Source: Neofusicoccum parvum (lineage: Eukaryota; Ascomycota; Dothideomycetes; Botryosphaeriales; Botryosphaeriaceae). From it: 64,000 bases of DNA. The notes below the pieces were generated by a model. The model saw only the letters and a list, made by a program, of their open reading frames with translations, did no database searches and was not told the DNA's origin. The stretch lies in assembly GCA_020912385.1 (NCBI GenBank), contig CP087215.1, positions 1,426,001 through 1,490,000 of the forward strand, read 5' to 3'. Below are positions 22,643 to 35,400 of this stretch, in pieces (position 1 is the first letter of the stretch; every line of letters starts with the position of its first letter). The translations under genes were made by a program, and so were the position numbers.

Positions 22643-23474
22643 CTACTTCCGCTCGAAGTAAGTCCATTGACCTTCGGCAGGCTTCTCGACCAGCTCATCC
22701 CACCTGGTATGATGTTAGTACACAGCAGTGTCGGCTTCGGAGACGCACGGATACGTACACCTTGTTCTTCAGCATCTCGTCGGCAAGCTTGAGCTCACCC
22801 TCAGCAATCTGAATGACTTCCTCAATCAGGCCGCCGCCGATCTCGTTCTCGGCGGAGGAGATCCTGTGTCACTTGACGTCAGAATGTATGCATTTCACAG
22901 GAGCATATTCTGGATCGACATACTGCTCGGCGGTCAAGCTAGGCTCCTTCTCGATGCGGAAAGCCTGGGCCTTCTCCAAGGTCTCGGGCCTGCCGTAACC
23001 CAGAGCTTGCTTCTGGCCAGCCCTCTCAGCAGAGGTGCGCACACCCTCGAGCTCGGGCTCTCCGACAGGCTCGCTATCCCATTCCTCCTCACGGTCGTCG
23101 ACCTCGCGGGTCTCGCGGACGGTGACGAAGGACTTGCCGTCGGCGGTGTGCCGCACGGCGACGCCGTGCTTCTCAAAGGCCTCGGGGTTCGCGGCGATCT
23201 GCTTCTGGACACGCTCCTCCCACTCCTTGAGGCCGGCGGGCTCAATGCGCTCAATGATGCTCAGGCGTTGGCGGGTAAGGGCCTCGGTGGACTGGCGGTA
23301 GACGGACGACTCGGGGAACTCCTTGAGGCGGTCGAGGGTCTTGCTGTACAGGTAGACCAGGGTGGAGCGCGGCGCCGGGTGGGTGAGCAGGCCGCAGAGA
23401 CCGGTGGGGGCGCCGGGCTCGAGGACGCGCCCGACGGGCTTGACGGCGGCGAGGAGACGCAGAGCTGGCCTCAT
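22643..23474 (-). CDS. NDUFA5: NADH:ubiquinone oxidoreductase 29.9 kDa (NDUFA5/B13-type) subunit
   Basis: Accessory subunit of mitochondrial complex I on the matrix arm, the NDUFA5 family (29.9 kDa subunit in Neurospora). Exons 23474-22924, 22863-22759 and 22703-22643 give 238 residues. Introns of 60 bp (GTATGT...CAG) and 55 bp (GTACGT...CAG) were chosen because they restore the conserved text IGGGLIEEVIQIAEGELKL and VEKPAEGQWTYF; reading on through the first donor instead ends quickly in a stop. The family core GLCGLLTHPAPRSTLVYLY is near residues 26-45. The C-terminal extension beyond the animal NDUFA5 length is usual in fungi. It shares a short promoter region with the divergent PDI gene. 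Confidence 0.92.
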
Positions 23475-23832
23475 GGCGGCGACGTGGGGTGGATACTGGG
23501 AGGTGATGGGGACGCAATGGGCGGCGGGCCAGTGAGAGGTGTTGGAAGTGTAATGCGCCCAGCGCGGTCTTGGCAGCCGGTCCGGGCGTGCCCGCCTGTC
23601 GATCTCGCCGGGCGGCTGGCTGCGCCCTGGGGACTGCAGTGCGCAGCGGCCTCCTTTCGCGAGACCATCCACGACCGTGTCACCACGCTCCCATCCACCG
23701 CGGGTTCCCTTTCTCGATCTCTGCTCCCGTGGATGCGCGCCCTGCCCGCGATCTAAGCCCCCGTTTCCACGGCCCCAGCGGCCTCGTCAATCCCCCGGAT
23801 ACAGCTACCTGTCATCCTCCACGTCGCCCATC
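23475..23832. promoter_or_regulatory. Compact bidirectional promoter (complex I subunit / ER PDI)
   Basis: Only 358 bp separate the two divergent ATGs, so both promoters and leaders must fit here. The PDI-proximal half is rich in C/T tracts. No clear TATA box is seen for either gene. Confidence 0.7.
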
Positions 23833-26068
23833 ATGCGCCTTCTTTCTGCATTCCTGTCGCTCGCTCTGCTGTCTTCGGCCGTCGCGTCGCCCCCATCGAA
23901 GGAGAAGTCGGATGAGGAGAAGGGCCCGACTGTCTTCAACGACAAGGAGGTGCCGCCGATGCTCCAGCTGAGCTCGGAAGGCATCGACGACAAGATTGCC
24001 AAAGGCAACTGGTGCGTACATCTTTCGCTCTAATATCACGCATGGCTGCTTATAATACCAAAAGGCTGGTAGAGTTCTTCTCGCCGTACTGCCACCACTG
24101 CAAGGCCCTTGCCCCGACATGGCAGACCCTCTACGAATTCTATTACACCCAAGACCCGCTGCCCGGCTCTGACTCCAAGGACGGCGACCACCTGAATACC
24201 TTCTCGCGCTACTACGATTTCAACTTTGCACAGCTCGACTGTGTCGCCTTCAGTGACGGCTGCGCCGCCAAGGACATCCACTCGTTCCCTACTATAATAC
24301 TTTTCAAGGACGGCAAAGAGGTGAAGAGGCACGTGGGCGCCGATAAGCTCAAGTTCTTCGCGGACTGGATCGAAGAGTCTCTGGAGACTATTAGGCCCGG
24401 TTCCCGGCCGAAGGACGGCCTGAAGCTGCCCGAAGTCGGCGCAAAGAGTGTCGAGTCGAACGCGAAGCCTGACAAGCCCGCCGCCAAGGACAAGAATCCC
24501 GCTGGCGGCGCTGCTGCCGCGAGCGCGCACAATGAGATTGCCACAAAGGCCACAGCGGACGCCGCTGAATCCACGGCCGCCGGCACAAAGACCAAGCAGA
24601 AGCCCGTCCACAACCCGCAGGGCACGTCTATCCCGCTTACCGCCGAGAGCTTCCAGAAGCTGGTCACCATGACGGAGGACCCATGGTTCGTCAAGTTTTA
24701 CGCGCCGTGGTGCCACCATTGCCAGGCCATGCAGCCGAACTGGGCGTCCATGGCTCGCGAGATGAAGGGCAAGCTCAACGTCGGCGAGGTCAATTGCGAT
24801 GTTGAGAAGAGGCTCTGCAAGGATGCTCATGTCAAGGGCTACCCGACGATCCTGTTCTTCCGCGCCGGCGAGCGTGTTGAATACGAGGGCCTCCGTGGCG
24901 TTGGTGACCTGATCAACTACGCCAATGATGCGTATGAGAGCAGCGATGGTATCATTGACGTTGATGCCAAGTCTTTCGCCGAGATGGAGAAGAAGGAGGA
25001 AGTCATCTTCCTATACAACTACGACCACGCCACCACGAGCGAAGATTTCCAGGCCCTTGAGAGATTGACGCTGAGCCTCATCGGGCACGCGAGGATCGTT
25101 AAGACTAAGGACCCCAAGCTGCATGACAGGTTCAAGATTTCCACGTGGCCGAGAATGCTCGTGAGCAGGGATGGAAAGCCGAGTTACTTCACCCCCATTG
25201 ATCCCAGGTCTATGCGTGATTACAGGAAGGTCCTGGGCTGGATGAAGACCGTCTGGCTGCCCATTGTCCCGGAGCTGACCTCTACCAATGCGCGCGAGAT
25301 CATGGACGGAAAGCTTGTTGTTCTCGGTATCCTGAACAGGGAGAGGTCTGACGAGTTCGAGAGCGCGAAGCGCGAGATCAAGAACGCGGCCATCGAGTGG
25401 ATCGATAAGCAAACGCAGCAGTTTAAGCTCGAGAGACAGGAGCTGCGTGACGCGAAGCAGCTGCGGATCGAGGAAGCCGAGGATCGCAATGATCAGCGCG
25501 CTCTGCGTGCAGCTAAGAGCATCCGCATCAACATGGACGAGATCGAACGTAAGGAGGTCGCATTTGCCTGGGTTGATGGTATCTTCTGGGAGCGTTGGAT
25601 CAGGACGACCTACGGTATTGATGTCAAGGACGGTGAGAAGGTCATCATCAACGATGAAGATGTAAGTGTGGTGTATTCCTCTGAGCGAAGTGAAGGTCTC
25701 TTAACTCTATTTAGAACCACCGCTACTGGGACCAAACCTTCACCGGCAACCCGATCATTCCCTCCCGCACTTCTATTCTGGAGACGCTGTCCAAGGTCAC
25801 GCGTGACCCTCCGGCTCTCACTCCGAAGTCGACCATTGGCGCAATCTCGATGTTCTTTTTCACGATCAAGCAGTTCCTGACCGGCCACCCCTTCTTGTCT
25901 ACAGGTATCATCCTTGGTGTTGTCCTTGCTGCGACCTACTTCGGCCGTGGCCGGTTCAGGCGCGGAAAGCCGTTTGGATCGAGTGCTGGCTTCTTCCAGC
26001 TGCCCGCCGGAAATGAGAAGGACGGAATCCTGGGCGCGGTCAACGGAGGAGGTGCTAAGACGGATTGA
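23833..26068 (+). CDS. Membrane-anchored ER protein disulfide isomerase (Eps1/TMX3-like)
   Basis: Thiol oxidoreductase of the ER that forms or reshuffles disulfides; membrane-bound members such as yeast Eps1 act in membrane-protein quality control. Exons 23833-24011, 24065-25661 and 25715-26068, with two 53 bp introns, give 709 residues. A signal peptide spans about residues 1-19. Two thioredoxin domains carry CHHC active sites (Cys69/72 in SPYCHHC; Cys276/279 in APWCHHC), separated by an Ala/Lys-rich linker. A third region without CxxC follows, then a charged coiled-coil-like segment (about 500-560). A single membrane span near 650-668 precedes a short basic cytosolic tail (GRGRFRRGK). There is no HDEL-type signal. 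Intron 1 interrupts the Trp codon just before the first thioredoxin strand. Confidence 0.9.
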
Positions 26069-27154
26069 TGAAACGGCGTGCAATTAATGCGAAGGGGATG
26101 ATGGTCACGGGGTTCTGAAATTACACGGGGAGTCCTGTAGCATATGTTTCGTGTTTCATCTTTCGTCTTTCGTCTGGTATGGGAGGGGTGGGAGGTGACT
26201 ATCTGCTCAAAGGACTTCACAGGCTCTGCGTTAGGCGTTCTGTGGGCACTTCACACGGGCTCATCTGTCTCTACGGAGCCCTCATAGTCTTTGTTGTTTT
26301 TGATTTGGCTTCCTTCCTAGATATCTGCATGAGAGCACAATCCATCATGAAGCATGGCAGCCTCCACGGCACTAGAGTGAGAATGTCCCACACCAGGATA
26401 AGCCCGCCAGCCCGCGCAGTGGCCTGCCTCTTGTGGCGCGTGAGCAGAGCAGCCAAGAGAATGCTCCGGGCTCGAAGCTTCCACTAAAGCGCGGGCGACT
26501 CCACAGTTTTCCGCCAGGCCACGCGGGCTGCGGATCTGGTCATCTGCCGAGGATGCGATGCGGGGGTAGGGAATATAGACAGAGATAGCATGATTTAGGC
26601 TTCCCGTTGGTTGGAATGCACAGAGAGTCTTGGATGCTCATTAGCCGTCTCGTTCCTTACTTGGTTTATTACCCCTCCTTTTCTGCCCTTCCGTCATACC
26701 CTACCCCACCACAGAAAAGAGCGGACCCCGCCGCCCTCCTGCGGGACTGGACGTGGTGGGGACCCATCGGTTTTTTCCTCTGGCGTCTGGACAGAGATCT
26801 CATCCTGAACAGCCCTGCGCACCCCCGGCGCCGGATCGAAAAGCGAAAACGAAGATACCCACAAAATAGCCTAGCCGGCCGCGCCGCGGTTGCAGCCTTG
26901 GACGTTATCTGACATACATATCTGGGGAAGACGTACGTCGGTGGGGACTCTCTTCTGCTGCGTGCGCTGTTCCTGCATCGGGGCGAACTGCTCTGTTTGC
27001 CTGCCTGCCTTGCAGCATCTTGCATGACGACGGCCGCCGCATCTCGCTGTACGCCTATCAGGACAGACGTCTCGCCGCGCGCCAGCGACCAGCTCGACGA
27101 CCTCCTCTCCGGCCGCTGACTGGACCGACCGCGCGACTGTCGCCGCTGCCCGCC
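26069..27154. other. Intergenic region upstream of rhodanese gene
   Basis: This 1.09 kb region lies between the PDI stop and the rhodanese ATG. No gene is recognised. The last 250 bp are C-rich and probably include the promoter and leader of the downstream gene. Confidence 0.5.
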
Positions 27155-27810
27155 ATGTCCTCCGCCACCGTCGCCTCCCTCAGGCGCATCGACCCCGACG
27201 CCCTCTACGCCCTCCTCAAGCAGACCCCCGCCAAACCTCTGTCCAGCCTGTCCTCCTCCTCCTCCTCTTCCGCCGCCGCCGCCGCCGTCGCAAACCCGCC
27301 CACCAACGCCGTCGCAGACGCCGACGCCGACTCCGCGTCCGGCACCGCGACGACCCAGGAGCCCCGGGTCGCGGTGATCGACGTGCGCGACTCGGACTTC
27401 TTCGGCGGCCACATCCGCGGCTGCACCAACGTGCCCACGGCGGCGCTCGACTACAAGCTGCCGGAGCTGGTGCGGCTGCTGCGCGGGGCGCGGACCGTGG
27501 TGTTCCACTGCGCGCTGAGCCAGCAGCGCGGGCCGAGCGCGGCGCTGAGGTACCTGCGCGAGAGGGGCAGGCTGCTCGGCGGGGAGGGCGAGCAGGACGT
27601 GTGCGTGCTGGAGGGCGGGTTCGTGAAGTGGCAGGAGAAGTGAGTTTGTGCTTTCCTTTTTCTTCTCTGCTGGGCTGTTCTGCCCGCTTGCGGCTGGCGG
27701 GTGTGGTGTTGGAGGTGGGGTGGCGGTGCTGACTTTTTCTGCGTAGGTACGGGACGGATGAGACGGTGACGGAGGGCTATCTCAAGGATATCTGGGAGTA
27801 TGGATATTGA
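27155..27810 (+). CDS. Rhodanese-domain phosphatase, Ibp1/Ych1 (Cdc25-like) type
   Basis: A small rhodanese-fold protein of the Cdc25/Ych1/arsenate-reductase group. Exons 27155-27639 and 27747-27810 join across a 107 bp GTGAGT...TAG intron, giving 182 residues. The active-site loop HCALSQQRGP has the CX5R form (Cys119, Arg125) used by Cdc25-type phosphatases and Acr2-type arsenate reductases. VAVIDVRDSDFFGGHI marks the start of the fold. Between about residues 28 and 60 is a Ser/Ala-rich low-complexity insert that small family members usually lack. Exon 2 supplies the C-terminal 22 codons ending IWEYGY. Phosphatase versus arsenate reductase cannot be settled from the sequence. Confidence 0.85.
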
Positions 27811-30800
27811 GGTGCCCGCAGGCCTGAGGTGTACGGATCGATAACGAAGGGTCTAGGGGGTCGTACTGGACGCGCGCGAGGAGGGCGATGGAGGGCGCTC
27901 GGAGGAGGGGCTGAGGGCGGGGCTATCAGCGTGGAGGTGGGATGGATGCTGGCGTTGAGGGGGGCCTATGTCTGGAGAATGTCAGGAAATCAGAGGAGCT
28001 GGACGAAGTGATACTACGACTATCACACGGCAGAAGCCCAGATGGAAGGGTTGTGGCGCCATCCATCTGGAGCTGGAGTACTCGTCTGGAATCAGACAAG
28101 CATTCTCACACACACCATCCCGGAGGGCTCATGAGTGCGCACTACGCGTCGACTTCACGTTCGTACGCGCAGTGGAATCGAAGACTGTAGCTACAAAGCT
28201 TGCCGTCACTGATATCAGTCCATTGTTGATGGACGAGGGTCCAAGGGAGCTCGACGCGTCCCCGCTGCCACAACCTCTGCGCGTCCCTCGGGACGCAATA
28301 CCCATCTACTGTCCCAGCTCTGCAACAACTCGAGCTCGTCTGAGCCTTTGGCGCGTACTGAGAGACGGATGCTTCCAAGCGTGCTCTTTCTGCCCGGATT
28401 GGACGGGCGCGTCCAGTCGGACAGGCACGCGGCATCAGATTGATTCACCAGCAGCACATTCAACACTTCACGTCTGGAGAGCTCTATCTCCAAGCACGCC
28501 CAAGACGGACGGCAAGGTCATGGCGACGCATGGAGGTCCTTGGCCGTCGGCGGCGTTCAGCCTGAGGAGTCGACGCGTCTCGACCACGGCGGCACATCGA
28601 GATCAGTCACGCCCGCGTCGGCGTGTCTCCCAAGTTTGATACAGCGCAAAACAGAACAAGTTTCAGCAACGGCATCCAGCCAGCGCCGCTGGGAACAACC
28701 TTTCTCGGCGGAGGGCAAGTGAGCAACGCGTACCGCGTCCGTCTCGGGAATCCGCAACACCTCGAGGCCAGGCGCAACAGCTTCTGCTTCCGACAACGCA
28801 CGCCAATATGCTCCAAACTCACCGGCCGCCACTCAATCGTACACGACCGCCGTGGGCGCGGCTAAACCTACCGCGCACAATGGCATTACGAAGCTGGAAG
28901 GATGCAAACGATGTCGCATCATGGACACGACACACGTCCCAAGCTCTGCTCAGCTCCGATGGCGGTCACTCGGCGGCACCTGCTGCTGCCTGGTCACTAG
29001 CTTGCGTGCAGCTATCGTGAACAGCAGCCAGCATGCGCTCCATGGCGAGGCGAACGACTGCTCATCTGCTCACGTACCCCGTCACGACCCTGTCTGGGAC
29101 CCTGTCTAGCACACGGCCACGTCGATGGTCAAGAGGGCAGCGCGAACGCATGCTTTCCCGCTGCGGATGTGCTGTGCGTGTTCGAGCCCTGCATGAGCCA
29201 TTCGGCCTTACTCTGGACCCCCAGCTCGGCGCTTCTCGCCGCTGCTGGCTGCGGTGTTGGTTCTAACTCCTGCTGCCCTTCTTCACGCCGACCCCTCATC
29301 CAGGCCGCGCATCTCGCGGAACCGGGTAGGCGGTGATTCGAGTCGCACGAGATCTGGTGCGGGTCCGCAGCGGGCGCGCTTGCTGGGGACGTGGATGGGC
29401 GGTGTCCGAGTGGTCAAGCTTTTCTGGCCCTCGTCTATCACATTTTCCCTCCCTCTTCCCTATTCCCTTTTGCGCCGCGCGCCCAGGCGCGTGCCGCATC
29501 TGCTGGCCGGCCAGCGAGCCAACGAAACGTGGATGCGGTGCGCTGGAACGAAGCGAGAAGCAGGGCGGGCGCGCGTGCAGCGGAGGGGGGTCGGAAATGC
29601 CGGGGCGGTGGGTTGTGCACACACGAGCCGACGAACCACAGGCGGCAGTCCTGGTATTTCGAGACGAAGCTGGACGAAGCTACTGCCGCGTGCGGACGGC
29701 GGATGCGGCAATCGGGAGCGTTGGGCAAGGCTCGCCGGGAGCGTTGCTCGTTTGAGGTGCATGGCAACTAGGACCCGGCGCTGGGCTTTGCTCTTCCGGA
29801 CCTGTGCTGCAGGCGAGAAGGGGCGAGCCGCCTGGAGTATCGCCGGCGGGAAGCCGAGAGGTGCGCTGCCCGTTCGCCACGTCGGCCGCCGTCCAGGCTC
29901 GTTTGGGTAATGGGATTGTGTAGGGCCCTTGGCGCATGTTGCGCGCTGGCCAGCAGGGGACGCAGCGCGCAAGCGAGGCGCGAGGGCAGCCAACAAGAGG
30001 CGCGCCTGCGGATTACATAACGGCTAGCAGAATGGCGTGAGCGCGCGCGCGCTCGGGCGAGAGGGCAATTCTAGAATCTGGCTCAGCGCGACGATAGGGA
30101 ATAAGAAAGATTGATGGCCGTGATGGGCGGGATGGGCGCTGATGGGCCGCGAAAGAGCTAGGAAGAGGAAAGGCTCGTGTGATGCGGTAGCACAAAGCCC
30201 GCCGGCATTATAGCTGATCACCCAATCGTCGAGTCTCGACATCTGGACGGGCGCCGGCCGCAGCAGGCACAAGCAGGCGCCGGCATCCACGTATGCTCGA
30301 TGCTTGTCCGCGCTGCTTATTGTTCGCAGCATTCCGCCGCTTGGCTCGCGCGCGGCGACGTCACTCGGCGGATCGCCATTGGCGGTCTGGTGAGACAGGC
30401 CCGGAGGCAAAGCGGAAGGGTCCTCAGCGAACGCTCCCAGGCACGCGGAACACGTGTGCGCGCCACGAGTCGGGGCGCCGCTGCAGCCGCGCGCGCCCGG
30501 GCGTGGCAGCGCGGCGAGGCGGCCATGCGGCGGCGCAGCAGCTGGCGGCGGCGGCGCAGGTGCAGGCGCAGGCGCAGGCGCGGCGGGCCTTGGGCCTTGA
30601 GGGCGCGGTGTCCAGCGTTTCCACGTGCTGGGCGGGGGCTGCGAAGAAGGTTGCGGATGGGAAGTGGCCTCTCCCGCCTGCACAGAGCTTGAGCGAAGGG
30701 ATGGCATGGGTGGGCTGGCCGCGTTTGGGGCGCACGGGCGCGGGCGAGGATTCCTTGCCGGCATCCGACGCGACAGGGGTTGCGCTCGGTGAACTTTCCG

Positions 30801-32430
30801 TGTTTCTCTCGACGACGTTACGCCCGCGGCTGAGCTAGGCGGAGGATGTTCGGCGCGCCCGTCGCAGGCGCTGCAGCGTCGCAATCACGGCGCGCGAGGC
30901 CAATATCCGGCGGCCGCGCGCGGCGCCCGCCGACGCCAGACGCACGGAGAGGTTCGCCCGCGAGGCCGCGTCGGAGATAAATGCGCACTGGAGGCGAGCA
31001 CGGCGAGAGGCGCCTTGCCCGCGGCGCCCGGCGCCGCCAGCAGTCGGCGTGCTTGGCGATGCGGCGCTGCGATGGTGGCGGCCTGCAATCGATAAGCGCT
31101 GTTCAACAAAAAAAAGTTCAGCGGGCGAGGGCAGCGGGCGGGCGCGAGGGCCCTGGGCCTGCGTGGGACGGGCGACCGCTGGCTGGCCGGCCGCCGGGCT
31201 GCGTGGCCGCGCGCTGGTTGGAGCGCTGCTCGGATCGGCAGCCACCGCCCGAGGCGTGCATGAGCGCACCTGGCGCCGCGCTGGGCGGATTGGCGGGCGC
31301 GAGGGCTGCACGGGTGCCTCAGGCAGGCAGGTAGCCGCCGGCCCGGGTCTGTGTGTGCAGCAGCCAAGGGCCCCAAGCTGCTGCACAGCATGCGCGCGGC
31401 GTGAATAAAACGCTCGCTGCACGGCGATCACGTGGCGGTCAGTTGTGTGTGATTGCGCTTAGCCAGGTCTCACGGCTCGTTTCCAGCGCCCATGTTATTT
31501 TTCGCGGGCGACGCGCCTCATCACCCAGGCCCCGTTCCACACCTCTCGCCCGCATCTCATCGCAGCAATCGTCTTCAGATCCGGTGCCGCCCCTGCCCGG
31601 ACGCACGCCCCCCCCAGCGCACGCACGCACAGCCCGCAGCCAGGGCTCCCTGATCTCGAGAGGCCTTCCCGCCGCGGCACTTCGACGCGGACTCGGCGGC
31701 ACACTTAGCGCAATCGGCGGGAGGACGTCACCCAGACCAGCGCGCGCGAACGCTGCAATCCTTTTTCGCCCTCGCCCACGCCCACGCTGCGTCTGCTCCC
31801 CTTCTTCCTGAGCACGTCTCCATCGACCCCCCAAGCCGCAGTCCCAGGCTCCACCCACCCGCTCCGCCCCAAGTGCTCCCCGACAGCCAGCTCACCTCGC
31901 TCCACTTTCTGCCGGCGGCTGAGGCTGAGGCTGAGAGAGGCTCTTCGGAAGTGGGTCCTTGATCTGCACGCAATCCCTTCCCGTAGGCGTTGAACCATAA
32001 CGCCCGCTGAGCCAGCAACGCGACACGACCAGCGCGCCAACCCGTGCGCGAGAGCAACGAGCCTGCTGCGTGGTTGCGCTGCCCTGCCCTCCCAGGAGCC
32101 CTGCCCTGCCCGCTCCCGCGCCGGTCCTCGCCAAATCCGACTCCGAAAATTTCTCTCGGCCTGCGCGCCGAGCGAGTATCATCCCACCTCGACACGTCCC
32201 GCCCAGCGCAAAACCGAACCCCCACCATCCATCCGCGCTGCTCTCCCACCATCTCCACCACGCGCCTCCAAACCTCACTCTTCATTTCACTGCTGCCCTC
32301 ATAGCGCGCCACCAGTCTAAGCTCGATCGACGCCGAGCTGCAAATTTGCCCTCCGCCCCCGACGGATGTGGACTGAGGGTCGGCCTCCGATAGTGCGCTG
32401 TTCGACATTCCGTCCTTGATCCACCATATC
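27811..32430. other. 4.6 kb GC-rich gene-free region upstream of C2H2 regulator
   Basis: I find no supported gene. Many frames are open on both strands because G+C is high, and they are Arg/Ala/Pro-rich. Simple repeats occur, for example GCAGGC-type units near 30558-30585 and GAGGCT units near 31918-31936. The last kilobase is C/T-rich, as in long leaders of fungal regulatory genes. It may hold a large promoter, a long leader or an unannotated noncoding transcript. Confidence 0.5.
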
Positions 32431-35400
32431 ATGGACGATCCCTTTCACTCAACCGCCAGCTACCTGCATGGAATTCCCACGCCGTCTGGGACGCATTCCC
32501 AGCCGTTGACGCCGCACCAGTCGGCGACCCTGCCGCCGCAGCGTTTCCGCGCGCAGTCGGCTTCCACGCACCAGCTCCCCCCACTGCCTCCACTCGGCAA
32601 CGCGACCCAGTTCTCCACAAGCACCTACGGGAGCGCTCCCCAGACTCCGCTGACTCCGCAAACCCCAGCGACGTCAGCCCCGTCCCTGACGCACAACCGC
32701 TCGCTGCCAACCATTGCGCCTCACCCGCCGCTGCACACCAGCACCTCCAGCTCTTACTTCCTGCCGCACAGCACCACCCTGTCCAACGGCCAGACGCTGG
32801 GCGGCATCACCTCAGGCGCCCACGCCAGCAATGTGCACGCCATCTCGCAGCCGAGCATGACGGCCTCGCTCCAGGACATCCGCCCCATGCCGCCCAACGG
32901 CATCGGCCTGCCCTACAATTCGTCGCACCTTCTCTCGCAGCCACCGATTCTGCCCAACCAGGAACCAGAGCCGATTCATGTGGTGGGCCAGCAAGGTCGT
33001 CGCGGGGTACTTCCCACCGCCAACGGTCGTCCGGCTCCTGGTAGCGCTAAAGCGACCCAGAACCTGACCAAGAACGCCGATAACAAGTACGAGTGCCCGC
33101 ACTGCAACAAGACGTACTTGCACCTCAAGCATCTCAAGCGCCATCTTCTGCGACGTAAGTATCGTCTCTTAGCACATAGCCTACCGCTGCTGACCCCCCG
33201 CTCCAAGACACCGGCGAGCGGCCCTACCAATGCCATCTTTGCAAGGATACTTTCTCGCGAAGCGACATTCTCAAGCGCCACTTCCAGAAGTGCTCGATAC
33301 GTCGTGGCAACCCGACCGGCCAGAATCACCTGGCGAACTCCCAGGCTCACCTGAGGAAGAATCGCACTGCCCAGGGGTCAGGTGATTACAGTCACCTCAC
33401 AGCCGTGAACGCTCCCCCACCGGCGTACTCGAACGGCGGGTACACAAACAGCATGGTTGGTAACTCGGGTTTCACCACCGACTCGCCTGGCAGCTATGCC
33501 GAGAGTCTGCCCTCGATGTCGGCGCGCACCTCGCGTGCCAACAGCCTCATGCAGCCGCAGACCAACGGCGTCAACGGCATCAACGGCATCAACGACCCCC
33601 AGCGCAGGAGCATCTCGCACATCGACCTGCTCAACAACCGCATGAGCTTCGATGCCAATGCGCACGACTTCAGGGCGAACAACAACGTCCCGGGCTCGGT
33701 CGCTGGCCAGATGCCTGGTGGCTACTCGATGAATCACCCCGATCAGCTCAACCACCAGTTCAACAACTACCAAGCCGTCTCGGGCGCTAACATGCACTCC
33801 AATATGGCAATGAAGGCTGACGACCACAACACAGCCATGTTCAATCGCAACGGCATGACTGACATGAACAACACTCAGAACGGCCAGGGAAACGGCATGG
33901 GTTGGGATAATCCTTACCATCAAAATGGACAACAGGACGCATTCGGCATCTCGACCAGCATGGCACAGGACCCTGTCGCTATAAAAGCCGAGACAGATCT
34001 GAACAACAACAGCACCTTCAACCACGGCTCCGGTGAAGCCACGCCGGACGGCATGTTCAGCAACCTTTATTCCAGTGCGTCGGCTTTCCCCAACACAGAT
34101 ACCGTGTTTGATACTTGGGACTTGAGCTCTTCTGATCCTCTGCAGAATAAGGCTGAAGCTTTGATCGCTTTCTGCTTCCCCGGCGGGACGACCCTCCTTC
34201 AACCGAATGAGGCACAAGCGCTCGACGTCCTGAGGAAAGCCTCATCGCTGGAGAACATGAAGTCCTTTTTGGAAGGGTTCAAGAACTTCCAGGAGCACTG
34301 GCCGATCATTCATATGCCGACCTTCAACCCGGTTGAGGCCAACAACGGTCTCCTTCTTACTATCATTTGCATTGGCGCGGTTTACTCAAAGGATGAAAAT
34401 ATTTTGCAGGTTAGGGCGCTCATGGAGTTGGTTAAATCTGCCATTCAACGATCTTTCCGTATTTGGAGCCTTGTCGACGGCCCGAACCAGAACACTTCCC
34501 CGACACCGAACGCGACGACCGACATCGAGGAGCTCCAGACGCTGGTTCTGCTTACCATGGCGTTTTTGTGGCATGGAAACCACGAGCAGCGACAGAAGAC
34601 CAGAGAAGAGTTCCCCAAAATTGCTCTTGCCATGCGTCAACTCGAGCTGCTCAATCCAGTCAAGCAAGGCCAGCCGGGGTTCAGCATCCTGCACCACGTC
34701 GGTGCTGAGGCTGAACCTGGTCATTTGCAGCAGTGGAATTGGGAGAGCTGGGTCATGCAGGAGAAGAGGTCGAGAGTCATGTACATGGCTTTCCTCATCG
34801 ATGCTGCACTGGTCATGTTCTGCAACGGTCGCGCGCAATTCGACGTGTTCGAGATTCGCCTTCCGCTTCCGTCCGACGACGCAGCTTGGGACGCTCGCCA
34901 TGCGAACGAGTGTGCCGACGCCCTGGGCCTTCACGGCAGTGCTATGCAAGCGAGGAGGAATGTCACGGGAAGCCGCCAGCTGAAGCAATACAACATCAGC
35001 GAGGTTCTGCGGATCTTGGTGCAATCGAACAGCGACCTACCACCTCGTTCGACCAACATCTACTCCAAGTTCATCCTCATCCACGCCCTGCACGTCTCCA
35101 TGTGGAGCGCTCTTCGCCAGGCGGCCCAGTACGCTCCGGTGCCGCCTGCCAACAGCTTAGCGAACGGCCTTCCTTCCAGTGGCTCAAGCACCCCGTCATC
35201 ACAGCCTGAATGGAACGGTTACGACTCTGGCAACAGCAGCGCCAACGCTAGCGGCACTGTTACCCCTGTCGACAGCATGGCAGCCCAGAACGCTCAGCAA
35301 GCTCTCAAGATTGTCAGCAACGCGCTCGACAAGTGGAAGCGTAGCTGGGATCTCGACATGGAAAGACAATACGGCCCGACGGCGCCTCCAAGACGCGGCT

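Noticed and set aside
29396..29425. tRNA-like A box (resembling GTCCGAGTGGTCAAG)
   Set aside because: No matching B box or cloverleaf can be drawn within a tRNA length downstream.
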